Below, piece by piece: positions 5,490 through 6,028 of a stretch of 6,028 nt of DNA; position 1 is the first letter of the stretch, and every line of letters begins with the position of its first letter. Origin of the DNA: Pseudomonadota bacterium (lineage in GTDB: Bacteria; Pseudomonadota; Gammaproteobacteria; Burkholderiales; Thiobacillaceae). The notes under the pieces are model-generated. The model was not told the DNA's origin and made no database searches. It saw only the letters and a list, made by a program, of their open reading frames with translations. Location of the stretch: positions 1 through 6,028 of the forward strand of contig JAKACL010000183.1 in assembly GCA_021821425.1 (NCBI GenBank). The letters run 5' to 3'. The position numbers and the translations under genes were made by a program.

Positions 5490-5906
5490 CGTTGGCGCGG
5501 TCGGCCTCGATGCCGGCTACTTCACCCCGGCCATCTGCAAGGGCCTGAACGAGCGGGACATCTATGGCGTCATCGGCTACCGCCGTCCGAACCACTGCGA
5601 TGCACGCAGAGCGCCAACGGGGTCAAGGTCGTCATTCGTCACGTGTGGGAGGACCACAAGGAAGCGGTCGACGCGCACCGGCTCACGGAGACCGGCAAGC
5701 ATCTGTACCAGCGAAGGAAGGAGACGGTGGAACGCAGCTTTGCCGATGCGAAGGAGTTGCACGGGCATCGCTATGCCCGCTTCCGCGGGGTTGCGAAGGT
5801 GAGAGCCCAGGCCTTGCTGGCCGGCGCCTGTCAGAACATGAAGAAGATGGCGCGCCTGCTGGCGCGGGCGGCAGCCCACTTTTACGCGCCCTGCAACCCG
5901 CTCTGA
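5490..5906 (+). pseudogene. Remnant of an IS1182-family transposase
   Basis: Two pieces of one transposase are visible in different frames. The first (frame of 5491, to about 5595) reads VGLDAGYFTPAICKGL and ends at GYRRPNH. This matches, from memory, the DAGY block of IS1182-type DDE transposases. The second (frame of 5616, to the TGA at 5904-5906) reads KVVIRHVWEDH, then RRKETVERSFADAKE, HRYARFRG and NMKKMARLL, which is the family's C-terminal block with the third acidic catalytic residue. In intact members these blocks are separated by about 60-80 residues; here only about 30 bases lie between them, with a frame change. An internal deletion of perhaps 150-200 bases has therefore occurred. 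The N-terminal half, including the first catalytic Asp, is missing, because the FHA stop is immediately upstream. It cannot be functional. A GTG at 5643 could open an 87-residue piece, but no product is expected. Confidence 0.8.
5490..5906 (+). mobile_element. Truncated IS1182-type insertion sequence
   Basis: This is the element to which the transposase remnant belongs. Its left end is lost; the homology starts abruptly at the FHA stop. The right boundary is unclear: no terminal inverted repeat can be paired because the left one is absent, and the element's end may lie anywhere between 5907 and about 5990. It appears to be an old, immobile scar at the end of the phosphatase-FHA operon. Confidence 0.6.
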
Positions 5907-5999
5907 CGCCGACTGGACTGTTTCAGACGCGCTTGCACGATCTCGCCGTCGAATTGCTCCAACGATCCAACCCTCGGCCCGTCTGAGTCAAATCGCCCC

Positions 6000-6028
6000 A
6001 AAACAAAACCCCGCCTTCGTGAAAAGGC
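6000..6028 (-). terminator. Partial intrinsic terminator of a minus-strand gene beyond the window
   Basis: GCCTT at 6013-6017 pairs with AAGGC at 6024-6028 around a six-base loop. The CCCC at 6009-6012 should pair with GGGG just outside the window if the stem continues. On the minus strand the stem is followed by GGGG and TTTTGTTTT (complement of 6000-6008), the usual hairpin plus U-tract. A minus-strand gene should therefore end just to the right of the window, converging on this operon. The stem is cut by the window edge. Confidence 0.55.

Noticed and set aside
5564..5986. A 140-codon plus-strand open frame over the transposase remnant
   Set aside because: It is in a different frame from both recognisable transposase blocks and has low-complexity Arg/Gly/Ala content.
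5923..5986. Inverted 7-mers TCAGACG and CGTCTGA as possible IS ends
   Set aside because: Both lie on the same side of the transposase remnant, 50 bases apart. Seven bases are expected by chance, and no duplicated target site is visible.
1..6028. tRNA, rRNA, CRISPR array, riboswitch or replication origin
   Set aside because: I saw no cloverleaf, no regularly spaced repeats, no conserved rRNA segments and no iterons on either strand.

Overview
This 6,028-base window is GC-rich. The proteins look like those of a Gram-negative proteobacterium, most likely a betaproteobacterium. That assignment rests on three things: an outer-membrane-type lipoprotein resembling one linked to type VI secretion (T6SS) in that class, a Hanks-type kinase paired with a PP2C phosphatase and an FHA protein, and overall codon and GC character. 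It is an inference from recalled family resemblance, not from a search.

Layout. Bases 1-152 are a leader with a short inverted repeat and no supported gene. Bases 153-1967 (+) encode a 604-residue SLC13/DASS-type anion permease with two cytoplasmic TrkA-C (RCK_C) domains between its membrane halves. It converges on a minus-strand pair: a 473-residue transmembrane Ser/Thr kinase with a C-terminal PEGA domain (3862-2441), followed 10 bases later by a 135-residue lipoprotein (2430-2023). A 93-base divergent spacer (3863-3955) separates the kinase from a plus-strand pair, a PP2C phosphatase starting at TTG (3956-4795) and a protein with one canonical FHA domain and one apparently degenerate FHA-like domain (4800-5489). 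Immediately after the FHA stop codon lies a decayed IS1182-type transposase fragment (about 5490-5906). The right edge holds half of a probable intrinsic terminator for a minus-strand gene outside the window.

How the genes may work together. Kinase, phosphatase and FHA phosphothreonine reader form a complete write/erase/read circuit. The kinase has an apparent non-cytoplasmic PEGA domain that could sense or bind something at the envelope, and the co-transcribed lipoprotein is a plausible envelope partner. This gene set resembles the threonine phosphorylation pathway that controls some T6SSs (PpkA/PppA/Fha), and the lipoprotein resembles the TssQ family. No T6SS structural gene is present here, so the target is unproven. 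The permease and the transposon remnant appear to be unrelated neighbours.

The most interesting points are the shared control region with a perfect 12-base palindrome and overlapping opposed -10 elements, the second degenerate FHA domain, the unusual translation starts (a kinase ATG with no Shine-Dalgarno, a phosphatase TTG with a perfect one, four tandem ATGs at the lipoprotein), and a transposon junction that touches the FHA stop codon.
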